From Thalassobellus sp050294475 (GTDB taxonomy: Bacteria > Bacteroidota > Bacteroidia > Flavobacteriales > Flavobacteriaceae), in contig JBNKOE010000010.1 in the NCBI GenBank assembly GCA_050294475.1, positions 186,001 to 250,000 of the forward strand: DNA of 64,000 nucleotides, given 5' to 3'. A program made the position numbers and the translations under genes. Below are positions 1 through 9,485 of the stretch, one piece after another. Positions within the stretch are counted from its first letter, which is position 1. Each line of letters begins with the position of its first letter. Under the pieces are notes generated by a model, which was not told the DNA's origin, made no database searches, and saw only the letters and a program-made list of their open reading frames with translations.

Positions 1-1706
1 ATAGAATCTCTACCAATACCAGCAACATGATAATTAAAACCTGCATTAGCAGAAATATCCCAAACAGAAGTATCAAATGAATTGACATAATCTTTTTGAG
101 CTTCAGTTGAAGCTCCTAAAGTAATACCATATTTAATTCCTAAATACGATTCTACCTTTTGCCTATCTGCATCACTTAAGCGTTCAGAAAATGTAAAAAC
201 TTCTGCAATACGTCCATTTAAATTTGCTTGTACATCAAAATTCTTTCCTAACCAATATTTACTACCTGATATATTAGTGAATGCTACATCAGACACATTA
301 CTTGTTGTTAAAAGATCTGAATTATATAAAATTTCTTGAGCTGTGGGAGACACTGCTAAATTATTTCTAACATTTATAATTCCTGCATTAGCATAAGACG
401 AACCAGTTTCTGCAGTTCCATTAAAACTACCACCACCATCAACATCTTGATTATAAGATAGCGTTTCACCTGTAAACTCTGAAGAATAATCTCCAAATCC
501 AATACCAGTAATATCTCCTGCATTACCCGAATCTATACCTGCAAAAATGGTATTTCTAGATGATGCACTCGTCATTGTAGCATCAGGGATCATTACTATA
601 AAAATATCATGATTGTAAAAACCACTTATAGGAGATGTATCATTATACATATATTGCTCTATACTAGCACCATCATTTTCAAATTTTACAACAGGGTTAA
701 AATTAATATTTTCTAATTCATCATCTATAAATGTTGGTTCTTTTCCAACAACAGTAGTAGCATCTTTACCATTAGTACCTAAATCTAACCAATCTGTTAA
801 ACTAGAACCAGAAGTTACAACACCCCTAGTTGATTTCAACCATAACTTAAAATTAGATGTAATACCTCCAGGTCCTGGAATATTTTCATTAAACATTTCA
901 GCACTAACATTTAATAAAAACGGATTAATATCAGGATCGTTAGTTGTAATGCTAATAGTAGCTAATTGTGTTCCTGTACCTGCAACTGGTGCTGTAAAAG
1001 TAACGTCTAAATAAATACCGTAATAAGGTTCTAAATCATTATATGGAATTCCAAAAATTGAAGAGGCTACAAAATCTGAGTTATCACTTGTAACCGAAAG
1101 AATATCCATGTCGCAGCTACCAACATTGGCTATTATAAAACGTCTTGTTACAACAGCTCCTTCTTCTACTACTCCAAAATATGTTCCGTTATTATCTGAA
1201 GTTGTCGCACTATTATGGTTTACATTATCATAATAAGGACTTCCTCCTAAAACATATATTTCGGGAGCAGAGTTTACTTGTACTGTAAATGTAAAATCTG
1301 CTTGGTCCTTAATTTCTATTGTAACTAAAGTACTTACTGTTACACAATCATACCGTGTGTTTTCTATTTCAAAATCAAGTCTCTTTTTACTACTACTACC
1401 TCCACAACTTACTTGTTTTATATTTTTTTTAGGATTATTTGGGGTAATATCAAAATCTGAAGTGTTTAAAATATTTATATCTTGTATTTTTAACTTCTTG
1501 CTTCCATTACAACTTGAACCATCAATATTTGTAATTCTAAAATTAATACTAGAACCTGCATTTATTGTGATTGTAGAACCCTGTGTTACAACAGCTCCAC
1601 CTATGACTTCAACTTGAATTATTTGCGAATTACCAAAAAAACTTATTAGTAAAAAAGTGGCAAAAACCAAAATTTGTGTGAGACTAGAGAGCATAGGTCT
1701 TCTCAT
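1..1706 (-). CDS. Large secreted surface protein, N-terminal part (choice-of-anchor D plus LamG-like domains)
   Basis: The reading frame is open from an ATG at 1706 to the left edge, so about 568 residues are visible and the C-terminus lies outside. The product starts with a Sec signal peptide ending FFGNSQ, typical of Bacteroidota. A region around residues 150-260 resembles choice-of-anchor D/Ig-like repeats (an RRFIIANVGSCDMDI stretch). It is followed by a concanavalin/LamG-like domain (FKLWLKSTRGV through GRIAEVFTFSERLSDADRQ) ending with AGIGRDS, a phrase common in flavobacterial multi-domain adhesin-like proteins. Such proteins are usually T9SS cargo with a C-terminal sorting domain, which cannot be checked here. 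Its role is probably cell-surface binding or adhesion; the ligand is unknown. A pair of direct repeats lies upstream. Confidence 0.8.
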   Translation of the reverse strand, partial: MRRPMLSSLTQILVFATFLLISFFGNSQIIQVEVIGGAVVTQGSTITINAGSSINFRITNIDGSSCNGSKKLKIQDINILNTSDFDITPNNPKKNIKQVSCGGSSSKKRLDFEIENTRYDCVTVSTLVTIEIKDQADFTFTVQVNSAPEIYVLGGSPYYDNVNHNSATTSDNNGTYFGVVEEGAVVTRRFIIANVGSCDMDILSVTSDNSDFVASSIFGIPYNDLEPYYGIYLDVTFTAPVAGTGTQLATISITTNDPDINPFLLNVSAEMFNENIPGPGGITSNFKLWLKSTRGVVTSGSSLTDWLDLGTNGKDATTVVGKEPTFIDDELENINFNPVVKFENDGASIEQYMYNDTSPISGFYNHDIFIVMIPDATMTSASSRNTIFAGIDSGNAGDITGIGFGDYSSEFTGETLSYNQDVDGGGSFNGTAETGSSYANAGIINVRNNLAVSPTAQEILYNSDLLTTSNVSDVAFTNISGSKYWLGKNFDVQANLNGRIAEVFTFSERLSDADRQKVESYLGIKYGITLGASTEAQKDYVNSFDTSVWDISANAGFNYHVAGIGRDS

Positions 1707-1786
1707 ATAATTTTTTTTAACTGTTAATTTTTATGTGAGAGACTTTAATAATAACTTAAATAGCAAAACAATAATACATATTATAT

Positions 1787-1818
1787 CGTTAAAATACAAA
1801 TAAAACCGTTAAAACACA
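1787..1818. promoter_or_regulatory. Direct repeat CGTTAAAAYACA x2, possible LytTR-type operator
   Basis: CGTTAAAATACA (1787-1798) and CGTTAAAACACA (1807-1818) are repeated in the same orientation with a 20-bp period, about 80-110 bp upstream of the surface protein gene. Short GTTA-containing direct repeats two helical turns apart are the form recognised by LytTR response regulators. No LytTR gene is in the window, so the identity of the binding protein is a guess. The rest of the 1707-1991 spacer is AT-rich and shows nothing else I can name. Confidence 0.3.
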
Positions 1819-1991
1819 TAACGAGTTATTTTCACATACGTAATTTTACTACAAAAAACTAATTAATAAATCATTTTATTAACTATTTAGTAAATTTTTA
1901 AAATATTAAGAAAAAGCATAAGCCTTTTTAAACAAAAATATTGTTAACTTTATTCTTGAAAAACGGCATATTATTTGTTGCCATTCTTAAT

Positions 1992-2951
1992 ATGAAAAAA
2001 AATATTATTCTAATCTTCCTTACGTTTCCAATAATAATACTTGGACAAGCCAATAAAATTATAAGGCAAGGACATAGAACAAACGATTTAAAAGAAAAAA
2101 TAGAATTGTTTACAAAAGCAATTGAGTTAGATCCAGAAAAACTCGATGCTTATTTTTATCGGGCTATTGCGAAAAATGATTTAGGTGATTATTACGGAGC
2201 TATTGCAGACTATTCTAAAATTATATTAAAAGAGCCTGACGCAGACACCTATTATAACAGAGGGAATTCTAGATTTAGTTTACAAGATTTTGAAGGCGCA
2301 AAAAATGACTATGCAAAAGCCTACGAACTTGATAAAAATTTTCTTGATGCATTATACAGTTTAGCATGTGTAAAGTTTGATTTAGAAGAATTTAATGATG
2401 CTATAAAAGATTTTACAAGTTATATAAAAGAAGTTCCATATAACTCTATGGCATATACATTAAGAGCGTATGCATACAAATCTTTAGAAAACTTTAAAAA
2501 AGCAATACAAGATTTTAATACTGCAATATTGATTGAACCAAATGCTGATTCATATTATAATAGAGGTGTATTTTTTATGGAATTAAATTATTATAAAGAA
2601 GCAAACTCAGATTTAACTAAATCCTTAAAACTTAATAAAAATAATTCATTCGCTTATTTTTATCGTGGATCATCAAATCTATTTCTAGGTAAATTTAACG
2701 AAGCTATTTCTGATTTTTCATCATCTCTAAAATTTGATTCAGTAGATTTTGATTCTTATCTTGGACTAGCTATAGCCTATTATAAAATAAATGATTTAAC
2801 AAAAGCTAAACTTAATTTTGATAAAGCCAATTCAATTATTCTATCAGGTAAACCAATTACAAGCATACAGCAATATAATAATACATACTTTTTTCAAAAC
2901 CAATATTACTACTTTAACGAAAACTTAAAACTATTGGTAAACTTGAAATAA
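1992..2951 (+). CDS. Secreted tetratricopeptide-repeat protein
   Basis: The open frame reaches back to a TTG at 1941, but the ATG at 1992 begins a clean signal peptide (MKKNIILIFLTFPIIILGQ), so I use that start (about 319 aa). The mature protein is almost entirely TPR units of about 34 residues with the usual small/aromatic pattern (AIELDPEKLDAYFYRAIAKN, YYNRGNSRFSLQDFEGA), eight or so in tandem. TPR solenoids mediate protein-protein contacts; the partner is unknown. It is probably periplasmic. The stop codon abuts the stop codon of the convergent rsmG with no spacer. Confidence 0.85.
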   Translation: MKKNIILIFLTFPIIILGQANKIIRQGHRTNDLKEKIELFTKAIELDPEKLDAYFYRAIAKNDLGDYYGAIADYSKIILKEPDADTYYNRGNSRFSLQDFEGAKNDYAKAYELDKNFLDALYSLACVKFDLEEFNDAIKDFTSYIKEVPYNSMAYTLRAYAYKSLENFKKAIQDFNTAILIEPNADSYYNRGVFFMELNYYKEANSDLTKSLKLNKNNSFAYFYRGSSNLFLGKFNEAISDFSSSLKFDSVDFDSYLGLAIAYYKINDLTKAKLNFDKANSIILSGKPITSIQQYNNTYFFQNQYYYFNENLKLLVNLK

Positions 2952-3581
2952 TTATCCCTTAAACTTTAAAGGCAAATGCACCACTTTTTTAGTTTCGTAA
3001 AAATCCTCTAAAAAATAATCGGATAAATTATAAACTGTAGTCGTTCTATAATCTTTAAGTTCTTCAGTTAAATCGCCTCCTTTTAAATATAATATACCAT
3101 TTTTAAGATCGTGATTTTGTTGCTTAGCAATTTTTCCTTTTACCCAGTGTACAAATGTTGGCATAGCAGCAACAGCTCTACTTACTATAAAATCGTATGT
3201 TTCATTAATTTCTTCAACACGACTATGCGTTGTTTTAACATTAGTCAAGCCTAATCCTTCAACAACCTCATCAACTACTTTAAGCTTTTTTGCAATACTA
3301 TCAACTAAATGAAACGAACATTCTGGAAATAGAATTGCCAAAGGAATCCCCGGAAAACCACCACCAGTACCAACATCCATAATATTGCTTCCGTCTTTAA
3401 AATTAATAACTTTCGCAATCCCTAAAGAGTGTAAAACATGGCGTAAATACAGCTCATCAATATCTTTTCTAGACACGACATTAATCTTTAAATTCCAATC
3501 TTGATAAAGCGATTCTAGTTTCTTAAATTTATCTATTTGATCTTCTGTTAAATCGGGGAAATATTTTAAAACAAGTTCCAT
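2952..3581 (-). CDS. rsmG: 16S rRNA (guanine-527-N7) methyltransferase RsmG
   Basis: A 209-residue SAM-dependent methyltransferase that modifies G527 of 16S rRNA in the 530 loop. The family motif I is clear (MDVGTGGGFPGIPLAILFP, about residues 68-86), followed by the acidic end of strand 2 (FHLVDSI) and the motif FIVSRAVAAM. Length and the N-terminal helical region (LTEDQIDKFKKLESLYQDWNLKINVVSRKD) match RsmG/GidB. It is a single gene with its own leader, convergent with the TPR gene. Confidence 0.95.
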   Translation of the reverse strand: MELVLKYFPDLTEDQIDKFKKLESLYQDWNLKINVVSRKDIDELYLRHVLHSLGIAKVINFKDGSNIMDVGTGGGFPGIPLAILFPECSFHLVDSIAKKLKVVDEVVEGLGLTNVKTTHSRVEEINETYDFIVSRAVAAMPTFVHWVKGKIAKQQNHDLKNGILYLKGGDLTEELKDYRTTTVYNLSDYFLEDFYETKKVVHLPLKFKG

Positions 3582-3663
3582 TAATGTTAAATTTTCAACA
3601 AAAATATACTTTTTATATCCATATTTTTACAAAAAAACGTTATAACTTAAGTTGGTTTATACC

Positions 3664-3671
3664 TATCTTTG
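3664..3671 (+). promoter_or_regulatory. -7 promoter element TATCTTTG before the desaturase
   Basis: TATCTTTG is a perfect match to the Bacteroidota -7 consensus TAnnTTTG and lies 54 bp before the desaturase ATG. No good TTTG -33 box is seen at the usual distance, so the call rests on the -7 box alone. Confidence 0.4.
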
Positions 3672-3724
3672 CGCCGCATATTGTTTATACACAATAATCT
3701 GTATGCATATTTAAAATTAATAGC

Positions 3725-4822
3725 ATGACAAAACAAGCTTTATCCTTTTCGAGAACGGACTCAGCAAAATTTTTCAAAACCCTAAATAAGCGTGTAAACG
3801 ATTATTTTAAAGAGAATAATATTAAGCGTACAGGAAACTGGAAACTATACACTAAGGCCATTGTTATGTTTTCTTTACTAATTATTCCTGTTGTTTTAAT
3901 TTTAACTCTAAACGACTTACCTGCTTGGGCTCAAATTTTATTTATGGTAATTGTTGGAGTTGGAATGGCAGGCGTTGGAATGAATGTGATGCATGATGCA
4001 AACCATGGTTCTTTTTCTAGCAAAAAGTGGGTTAATAAATTAATGGGAAGTAGTATATACATTTTAGCTGGAAACGACTATAATTGGAAAGTACAGCACA
4101 ATGTGTTACATCACACATATACAAATATTCAAGGTCATGATGAAGATATTGATGCCGGTAGAATTATTCGTTTTTCTAAACACACTAAATGGCTTAAAAT
4201 ACATCAATACCAAAAATATTACGCTTTCTTTTTATATGGTTTATTAACTGCTAATTGGGCTATTACTACCGATTTTATACAAACATATAATTACCTTAAA
4301 AGAAAGTTAGCTTATGGCAAACTTCCACACCCAGCTACACAATGGACTAAGCTAATTATTGGAAAAATAATTTATTATTCTATTTGGGTTGTTTTACCTC
4401 TCTCATTAGGTTTTGCTTGGTGGCAAGTTTTAATAGGTTTCTTTATTATGCATTATACAGCAGGAATAATTTTAAGTGTTATATTTCAACTGGCTCATGT
4501 AATGCCAAATACAGAAATGCCTAAACCTGATGAAAATGGGAACATGAAAAACACGTGGGCTGTTCATCAATTATTTACAACATCTAATTTCTCACCAAAA
4601 AGTTGGATTGTAGAATTTTACACAGGCGGATTAAACAGACAAGTAGAACACCATTTGTTTGCAAATATTAGTCACGTACATTATAGCAAAATAGCAAAAA
4701 TAGTTAAAGACACTGCAAAAGAATTTAGCTTACCATACAATGAATACAAAACATTTTGGAAAGCAGTATCTGAACATTACAACCAACTAAAAGCACTAGG
4801 ACAAAAACCTAGTTTAGCCTAA
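3725..4822 (+). CDS. Membrane-bound fatty acid (acyl-CoA/acyl-lipid) desaturase
   Basis: A 365-residue integral membrane di-iron desaturase. The three histidine boxes are all present: HDANH (90-94), HNVLHH (125-130) and QVEHH (306-310). The QxxHH third box is the front-end/acyl-lipid desaturase variant; no N-terminal cytochrome b5 domain is present, as usual for bacterial members. Hydrophobic stretches at about 46-62, 70-88, 165-180 and 213-260 form the membrane hairpins. It introduces a double bond into membrane fatty acids, probably for cold or fluidity adaptation; the position cannot be read from sequence. It stands upstream of the aminotransferase with a 34-bp gap. Confidence 0.9.
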   Translation: MTKQALSFSRTDSAKFFKTLNKRVNDYFKENNIKRTGNWKLYTKAIVMFSLLIIPVVLILTLNDLPAWAQILFMVIVGVGMAGVGMNVMHDANHGSFSSKKWVNKLMGSSIYILAGNDYNWKVQHNVLHHTYTNIQGHDEDIDAGRIIRFSKHTKWLKIHQYQKYYAFFLYGLLTANWAITTDFIQTYNYLKRKLAYGKLPHPATQWTKLIIGKIIYYSIWVVLPLSLGFAWWQVLIGFFIMHYTAGIILSVIFQLAHVMPNTEMPKPDENGNMKNTWAVHQLFTTSNFSPKSWIVEFYTGGLNRQVEHHLFANISHVHYSKIAKIVKDTAKEFSLPYNEYKTFWKAVSEHYNQLKALGQKPSLA

Positions 4823-4856
4823 ACTTTACAAATACCATCATAAACAAATAAAAAAA

Positions 4857-6041
4857 ATGAGTTTACTTTCTGAAAGAATTTTAAACATGGCTACGTCTGC
4901 CACATTAGCAATGGCAGCGAAAGCAAGAGAACTTAGAGGAGAAGGAAAAGATATTATTGGGTTAAGCTTAGGCGAACCAGATTTTAACACTCCTGACTTT
5001 ATTAAAGATGAAGCCATCAAAGCCATCAATGAAGATTACAACTCATACACTCCTGTTGATGGATATGTTGAGCTAAAAGAAGCTATTATCACTAAATTTA
5101 AACGTGATAATAATTTAACATATACACTTCCTCAAATTGTAGTATCTACAGGTGCTAAACAAGCTTTAGCTAATATAGCTGCGGTTATGCTTAACAAAGG
5201 TGATGAAGTAATTTTACCTTGTCCTTACTGGGTAAGTTATGCTGATATTGTTAAATTAAACGACGGTGTTCCTGTTGAAGTTAAAACTTCTATTGATACC
5301 GATTTTAAAATGACACCAGCTCAACTAGAAGCAGCTATTACCCCAAACACAAAAATGATGTGGTTTAGCTCGCCTTGTAACCCTAGTGGATCTGTTTATA
5401 GCAAAGAAGAATTAAGAGGTTTAGCTGATGTATTAGCAAAACACCCAAACATATATGTGGTTTCTGATGAAATTTACGAACACATAAACTATATAGGTGG
5501 TCATGCAAGTATTGCTGAATTTGATGACATGTATGACAGAACAATTACAGTAAACGGTGTTTCTAAAGCATTTGCTATGACTGGATGGCGTATTGGGTAC
5601 ATTGGTGGTCCAGAAAAAATAGCTCGTGCTTGTAACAAAATGCAAGGTCAAATTACTAGTGGAGCTAACTGTATTGCACAACGTGCTGTAATTACTGCTT
5701 TAAATGAATCGCCTTCTCGTGTTCAATACATGATTGATGAGTTTAAAGTACGTCGCGATTTAATTTTAGGATTATTAAATGAGATTGAAGGATTTAAATC
5801 TAACACACCCGAAGGAGCTTTTTATGTTTTCCCTAATGTGTCTTATTATTTCGGAAAAACACTTCGTGGGAAAACCATAAACAATGCCACAGATTTCTCT
5901 TTATACTTATTAGAAGAAGCTCTTGTTGCAACCGTAACTGGTGAAGCTTTTGGAAATCCAGATTGTATTCGTATTTCTTATGCTGCTTCACAAGAACAAA
6001 TTATAGAAGCTATTAAAAGAATAAAAGAAGCTGTTAGTTAA
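4857..6041 (+). CDS. aspC: Class I PLP-dependent aspartate aminotransferase
   Basis: 394 residues, fold type I. The PLP-binding lysine sits in VSKAFAMTGWRIGYIGGP; the substrate-carboxylate arginine region (CIRISYAAS) near the C-terminus and the PLP-phosphate and pyridine-contacting motifs (STGAKQAL, SPCNPSG, VSDEIYEH) are all present. This is the prokaryotic Ib-type aspartate/prephenate aminotransferase family (aspartate + 2-oxoglutarate to oxaloacetate + glutamate). Exact substrate preference is not determined by sequence. A strong terminator follows. Confidence 0.92.
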   Translation: MSLLSERILNMATSATLAMAAKARELRGEGKDIIGLSLGEPDFNTPDFIKDEAIKAINEDYNSYTPVDGYVELKEAIITKFKRDNNLTYTLPQIVVSTGAKQALANIAAVMLNKGDEVILPCPYWVSYADIVKLNDGVPVEVKTSIDTDFKMTPAQLEAAITPNTKMMWFSSPCNPSGSVYSKEELRGLADVLAKHPNIYVVSDEIYEHINYIGGHASIAEFDDMYDRTITVNGVSKAFAMTGWRIGYIGGPEKIARACNKMQGQITSGANCIAQRAVITALNESPSRVQYMIDEFKVRRDLILGLLNEIEGFKSNTPEGAFYVFPNVSYYFGKTLRGKTINNATDFSLYLLEEALVATVTGEAFGNPDCIRISYAASQEQIIEAIKRIKEAVS

Positions 6042-6070
6042 AAAACACTTTTTATTTATACAAAATATTC

Positions 6071-6107
6071 AGACCTGATAAGTATTAAAACTTATCAGGT
6101 CTTTTTA
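6071..6107 (+). terminator. Intrinsic terminator after aspC
   Basis: A perfect 13-bp stem (AGACCTGATAAGT 6071-6083 with its complement 6090-6102), a 6-nt loop and then TTTTT. The convergent small gene on the minus strand ends at 6108, directly against it, so the hairpin probably serves both sides. Confidence 0.9.
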
Positions 6108-6371
6108 TTATAATAAATACCAAATAGCAACAAATAAAGATAAAAAGAAAAGAGTACTTGCTATTATTAACTTTAATCTAGCCTTTTTAATCTCTTTCTG
6201 CATTTTTTCTTTAATTTCTTCTAATTGCTTTGGAGTTGCTTCAGGAAATTCTTTTAATTCTACACCAGAATAACTACCCTCTAAAGCTCCTTTCGCTTTT
6301 CTTTTGGATAAAAGACTTCTATTATTTTTTAAAGAATTATTGGCAGCTGCCATTGAACCTTCTCCTCCCAT
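6108..6371 (-). CDS. Small conserved membrane protein of unknown function
   Basis: 87 residues starting MGGEGSMAAANNSLKNNRSL. The middle is lysine/glutamate-rich and probably helical or coiled coil (EATPKQLEEIKEKMQKEIKKARLK, about 45-68). One hydrophobic C-terminal segment (LIIASTLFFLSLFVAIWYLL) forms a tail anchor. I recognise the general form from other Flavobacteriaceae but know no function for it. It stands alone between convergent and spacer DNA. Confidence 0.75.
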   Translation of the reverse strand: MGGEGSMAAANNSLKNNRSLLSKRKAKGALEGSYSGVELKEFPEATPKQLEEIKEKMQKEIKKARLKLIIASTLFFLSLFVAIWYLL

Positions 6372-6478
6372 AACTTATAAATTAAGTATTAAAACTACTT
6401 TAATTTATAAGTAGTAATCTCTAATAAAATGTTACACTTAAAAGAAATTAGAAACATAAAAGAGCAAACAATAAGCCC

Positions 6479-6564
6479 GCGTTAGCGATTGCAATGGTTA
6501 ACTTTTGGCGAGGCGCGCATCGAGCCAAAACTAGTAATGAAAAGCGCGACCCTTGGGGTAACGC
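6479..6564. repeat. Structured intergenic repeat, copy A
   Basis: An 86-bp GC-richer island in AT-rich DNA. It begins GCGTTAGCGATTG and ends GTAACGC, so the ends GCGTTA/TAACGC are inverted repeats. Inside are a hairpin (TTTTGGC ... GCCAAAA), the block GAAAAGCGCGACC and a short ACCC-TTG-GGGT hairpin. The same order of blocks recurs at 17304-17394, so this is a dispersed repeat family. The rest of the 6372-6590 spacer shows nothing else. Confidence 0.75.
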
Positions 6565-6590
6565 AAAAAAAATTAAATAACTAAAATAAA

Positions 6591-8084
6591 CTATCTATTA
6601 CGCCAAAAGAAAGGTGTAAACAGAATAAGTACAGTAAAGAGTTCTAAACGACCTATAAGCATTAAAAAGGACGCCCACCATTGTGCTAAAGGCGGCAATG
6701 CAGCATAATTATTCACGGGTCCGAAAGAACCAAATGCTGGTCCAACATTTCCTAAACTAGAAGCAGATAAACCAACGGAAGATATAAAATCTATTTCGAA
6801 CATAGAAAAAACCAAAGCTCCTATAATAAATGATAACATATATAATATAAAAAATGCTAAAACATTAAATACAATAAACCTATTGATGGCTTTTTTGTTA
6901 TAACGTACTGGTACAATTGCGTTTGGATGAAGCGTGCGTTTAAATTCTAAAAACCCATTTTTAATAAGTATTAAATGGCGTACCACTTTAACACCTCCAG
7001 CTGTACTACCTGCTGATCCTCCCAAAAACATGAGTCCGAAAAAAAGCACTACTAAAAAAGGCGCCCATAAAGTATAATCGGCAGACACAAAACCCGTAGT
7101 TGTAATCACTGTAAGAACTTGAAATAAGCCGTGTCTAAATGCACTTTCACCTTCACCCCAAACCATAGGATGATGTATTGACGATATTGAAACATCGGCT
7201 TTAAAATAAATAATAAGCGCTGCTATTATGGTAAAAACAGTAACAAATTTAAAGTATAGTTTAAATTCCTCGTCTTTAATAATTTTTTGAACTTTCCCTT
7301 TAAATGCGAAATAGCTTAACACAAAGTTAGAGCCTGCTAAAAACATAAACAATATAATTATGTATTGAATAATAGGCTGATTATTCCAAAAGGCTACACT
7401 CGCATTTTTTGTAGAAAACCCTCCTGTTGACAAGGTTGCCATAGAATGGTTTATAGCATCAAAAAAAGACATACCTGCAAGATTAAGCAATAATGTTTCG
7501 GCTGCTGTATAACCAAAATAAATAAGCCATAAACGTTTTGCTGTATCTGTAATTCTAGGATGTAATTTATCGGCACTTGGTCCTGGAGCTTCAGCTGCAA
7601 AAAGTTCCATACCACCTATTCCTAATAATGGTAATATAGCTATAGCAAGCACGATAATACCCATACCTCCTATCCAATGCGTGGTACTTCTCCAAAAAAG
7701 CACCCCTTTTGGCACTGCTTCAATATCATTTAAAATAGATGCGCCCGTAGTAGTATAACCAGACATGGTTTCAAAAAAAGCATTTGTAAAACTAGGAATA
7801 CTTTCTGTTAGCACGTAAGGTAGCGTTCCAGATAAAGACATAATTATCCAACCAAAAGTTACTACAATATAGCCTTCTCGCTTATTCATTTCTTTTCTAT
7901 GCTTACGAGTAAACAACATAGCTATAACTCCTACAATAAGAGTTAATATGCCTGCAAGGAATATTTTAGAAGTAACACCATCTTCATAAATTAAACTTAC
8001 AAGAGCAGATAGTAACATAAAACCACCATTAAATAATAATAGTAATCCTAAAAAATGAAAAATAATTTTATAGTTGAGTTTCAA
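6591..8084 (-). CDS. trkH: Trk-type potassium uptake channel subunit TrkH
   Basis: 497-residue polytopic membrane protein, the ion-conducting subunit of the Trk K+ system. The four selectivity-filter-like P loops can be seen as TTTGAS, LSTGGFST, TTTGFVS and SSLGNVGPAFG, consistent with the MPM-repeat architecture of the TrkH/KtrB family. It is encoded 27 bp downstream of trkA in the same direction, so the regulatory and channel subunits form one operon. Length agrees with the family. Confidence 0.93.
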   Translation of the reverse strand: MKLNYKIIFHFLGLLLLFNGGFMLLSALVSLIYEDGVTSKIFLAGILTLIVGVIAMLFTRKHRKEMNKREGYIVVTFGWIIMSLSGTLPYVLTESIPSFTNAFFETMSGYTTTGASILNDIEAVPKGVLFWRSTTHWIGGMGIIVLAIAILPLLGIGGMELFAAEAPGPSADKLHPRITDTAKRLWLIYFGYTAAETLLLNLAGMSFFDAINHSMATLSTGGFSTKNASVAFWNNQPIIQYIIILFMFLAGSNFVLSYFAFKGKVQKIIKDEEFKLYFKFVTVFTIIAALIIYFKADVSISSIHHPMVWGEGESAFRHGLFQVLTVITTTGFVSADYTLWAPFLVVLFFGLMFLGGSAGSTAGGVKVVRHLILIKNGFLEFKRTLHPNAIVPVRYNKKAINRFIVFNVLAFFILYMLSFIIGALVFSMFEIDFISSVGLSASSLGNVGPAFGSFGPVNNYAALPPLAQWWASFLMLIGRLELFTVLILFTPFFWRNR

Positions 8085-8111
8085 ATTTTTGATTAAGTTT
8101 ATTTAAGTAGT

Positions 8112-9461
8112 TTAAAGAAATAATTTTTCGACACGCTTTATTGATTGTAATAAACAGCATACTACAACACGATCTCCTTCTTCAATTTTAAAATCACCAA
8201 GAGCAATCATTCCAACACCGTTTCTAACAACACCACCTATAATAGCTGTTCTTGGGAAATTAACATTCTTAATTATTTTGTTACAAATGGCAGATGTACC
8301 TTTTACTTCAAACTCTAACAACTCTGCATTTAAATTATTAAGCTTAGTCATTGCAACAACTTCACCTTTACGTATATACCTAAAAATATTATTTGCTGCT
8401 AATAGTTTTTTATTGATTAAAGTATCAATACCTATGGAGTGAGACAAATCAAAATAATCAATATTCTCTACTAAAGCTATGGTTTTTTTTACACCTTTAG
8501 ATTTAGCTACTAAACAAGCCATAATATTGGTTTCAGAATTTGCTCCTACCGCAATAAAAGCATCCATCTCGCTTATATTTTCTTCTTCAAGCAAATCTAC
8601 ATTACGCCCATCACTATTTATAACCAGAACTTTTGTTAACGCCTCGGCTAAATCAAATGCTTTATCTCTATCGCCTTCTAAAAGCTTTACATTAAATCCT
8701 TTTTCACTTAAATCTCTAGCCGTTTTATAGCCTATTTGAGTACCACCAAGAATCATGACGTTTTTAATTTCTCTATTAACTTTACCGGTAAGTCTACAAA
8801 GTTCTTCATCGCCACCTTCTGATGTTATAAACACCACATTATCACCACGTTTAAACTTTGTGTCTCCTCTTGGAATAATAGTAAATTGTGTGCCAAAACG
8901 CTGAATAGCAATAGGTACAAAATGTATTTCAGGAAAAATTTGAGCTGCCTCCTTTACTGTTTTACCAACAAATGACGCTGATTTAGACAGTGTTAAACCC
9001 GCCATGGTTAGTGCACCTTCTTCAAACTCGTAATTTTCATTAAAAGAGGATTGCTTTAAAGATAATTCAATTTCTGAAGCAGCTAAAGCTTCAGGAGAAA
9101 TCAACTCGTCAATCCCAAATCTTGTAAACCCTACTTCATCTTTAAAATGAATAAATTCAGTATTAGAAATACGAGCAATGGTTTTCTTAGCTCCTAACTG
9201 TTTTGCTAAAACACAAACTGTTATATTGGTTGTTTCGCTTGAGGTTACTGCAATAAATAATTCACAACTATCTACACGAGCATCTTTTAAAATACCTATA
9301 GAAGTAGCATCTCCTTTAATAACTCTAATATCTAAATGCGTATCAGCGTATGCTAAACTTTTTTTATTCGGATCAATTAAAGTAATCTCTTGAGACTCAT
9401 AAGACAATAGTTTTGCCAAATGAAACCCAACTTCTCCTGCACCAGCAATAATTATTTTCAT
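8112..9461 (-). CDS. trkA: Trk potassium transport regulatory subunit TrkA
   Basis: 449 residues with two tandem RCK units: Rossmann NAD-binding motifs GAGEVGFHLAKLL (residues 6-18) and GGTQIGYKTARDL (about 233-245), each followed by an RCK_C domain. It binds NAD(H) and/or adenine nucleotides and gates TrkH on the cytoplasmic face. It is the first gene of the trkA-trkH operon, with a well-formed promoter 25 bp upstream. Confidence 0.94.
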   Translation of the reverse strand: MKIIIAGAGEVGFHLAKLLSYESQEITLIDPNKKSLAYADTHLDIRVIKGDATSIGILKDARVDSCELFIAVTSSETTNITVCVLAKQLGAKKTIARISNTEFIHFKDEVGFTRFGIDELISPEALAASEIELSLKQSSFNENYEFEEGALTMAGLTLSKSASFVGKTVKEAAQIFPEIHFVPIAIQRFGTQFTIIPRGDTKFKRGDNVVFITSEGGDEELCRLTGKVNREIKNVMILGGTQIGYKTARDLSEKGFNVKLLEGDRDKAFDLAEALTKVLVINSDGRNVDLLEEENISEMDAFIAVGANSETNIMACLVAKSKGVKKTIALVENIDYFDLSHSIGIDTLINKKLLAANNIFRYIRKGEVVAMTKLNNLNAELLEFEVKGTSAICNKIIKNVNFPRTAIIGGVVRNGVGMIALGDFKIEEGDRVVVCCLLQSIKRVEKLFL

Positions 9462-9485
9462 TTTTTATATAATAAAAAGAAATAT

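Noticed and set aside
1357..1617. Plus-strand frame of 86 codons
   Set aside because: It is the antisense shadow of the surface protein gene, with low-complexity leucine/serine text.
5433..5681. Minus-strand frame of 82 codons inside aspC
   Set aside because: Antisense of a well-conserved coding region; cysteine- and threonine-rich nonsense composition.
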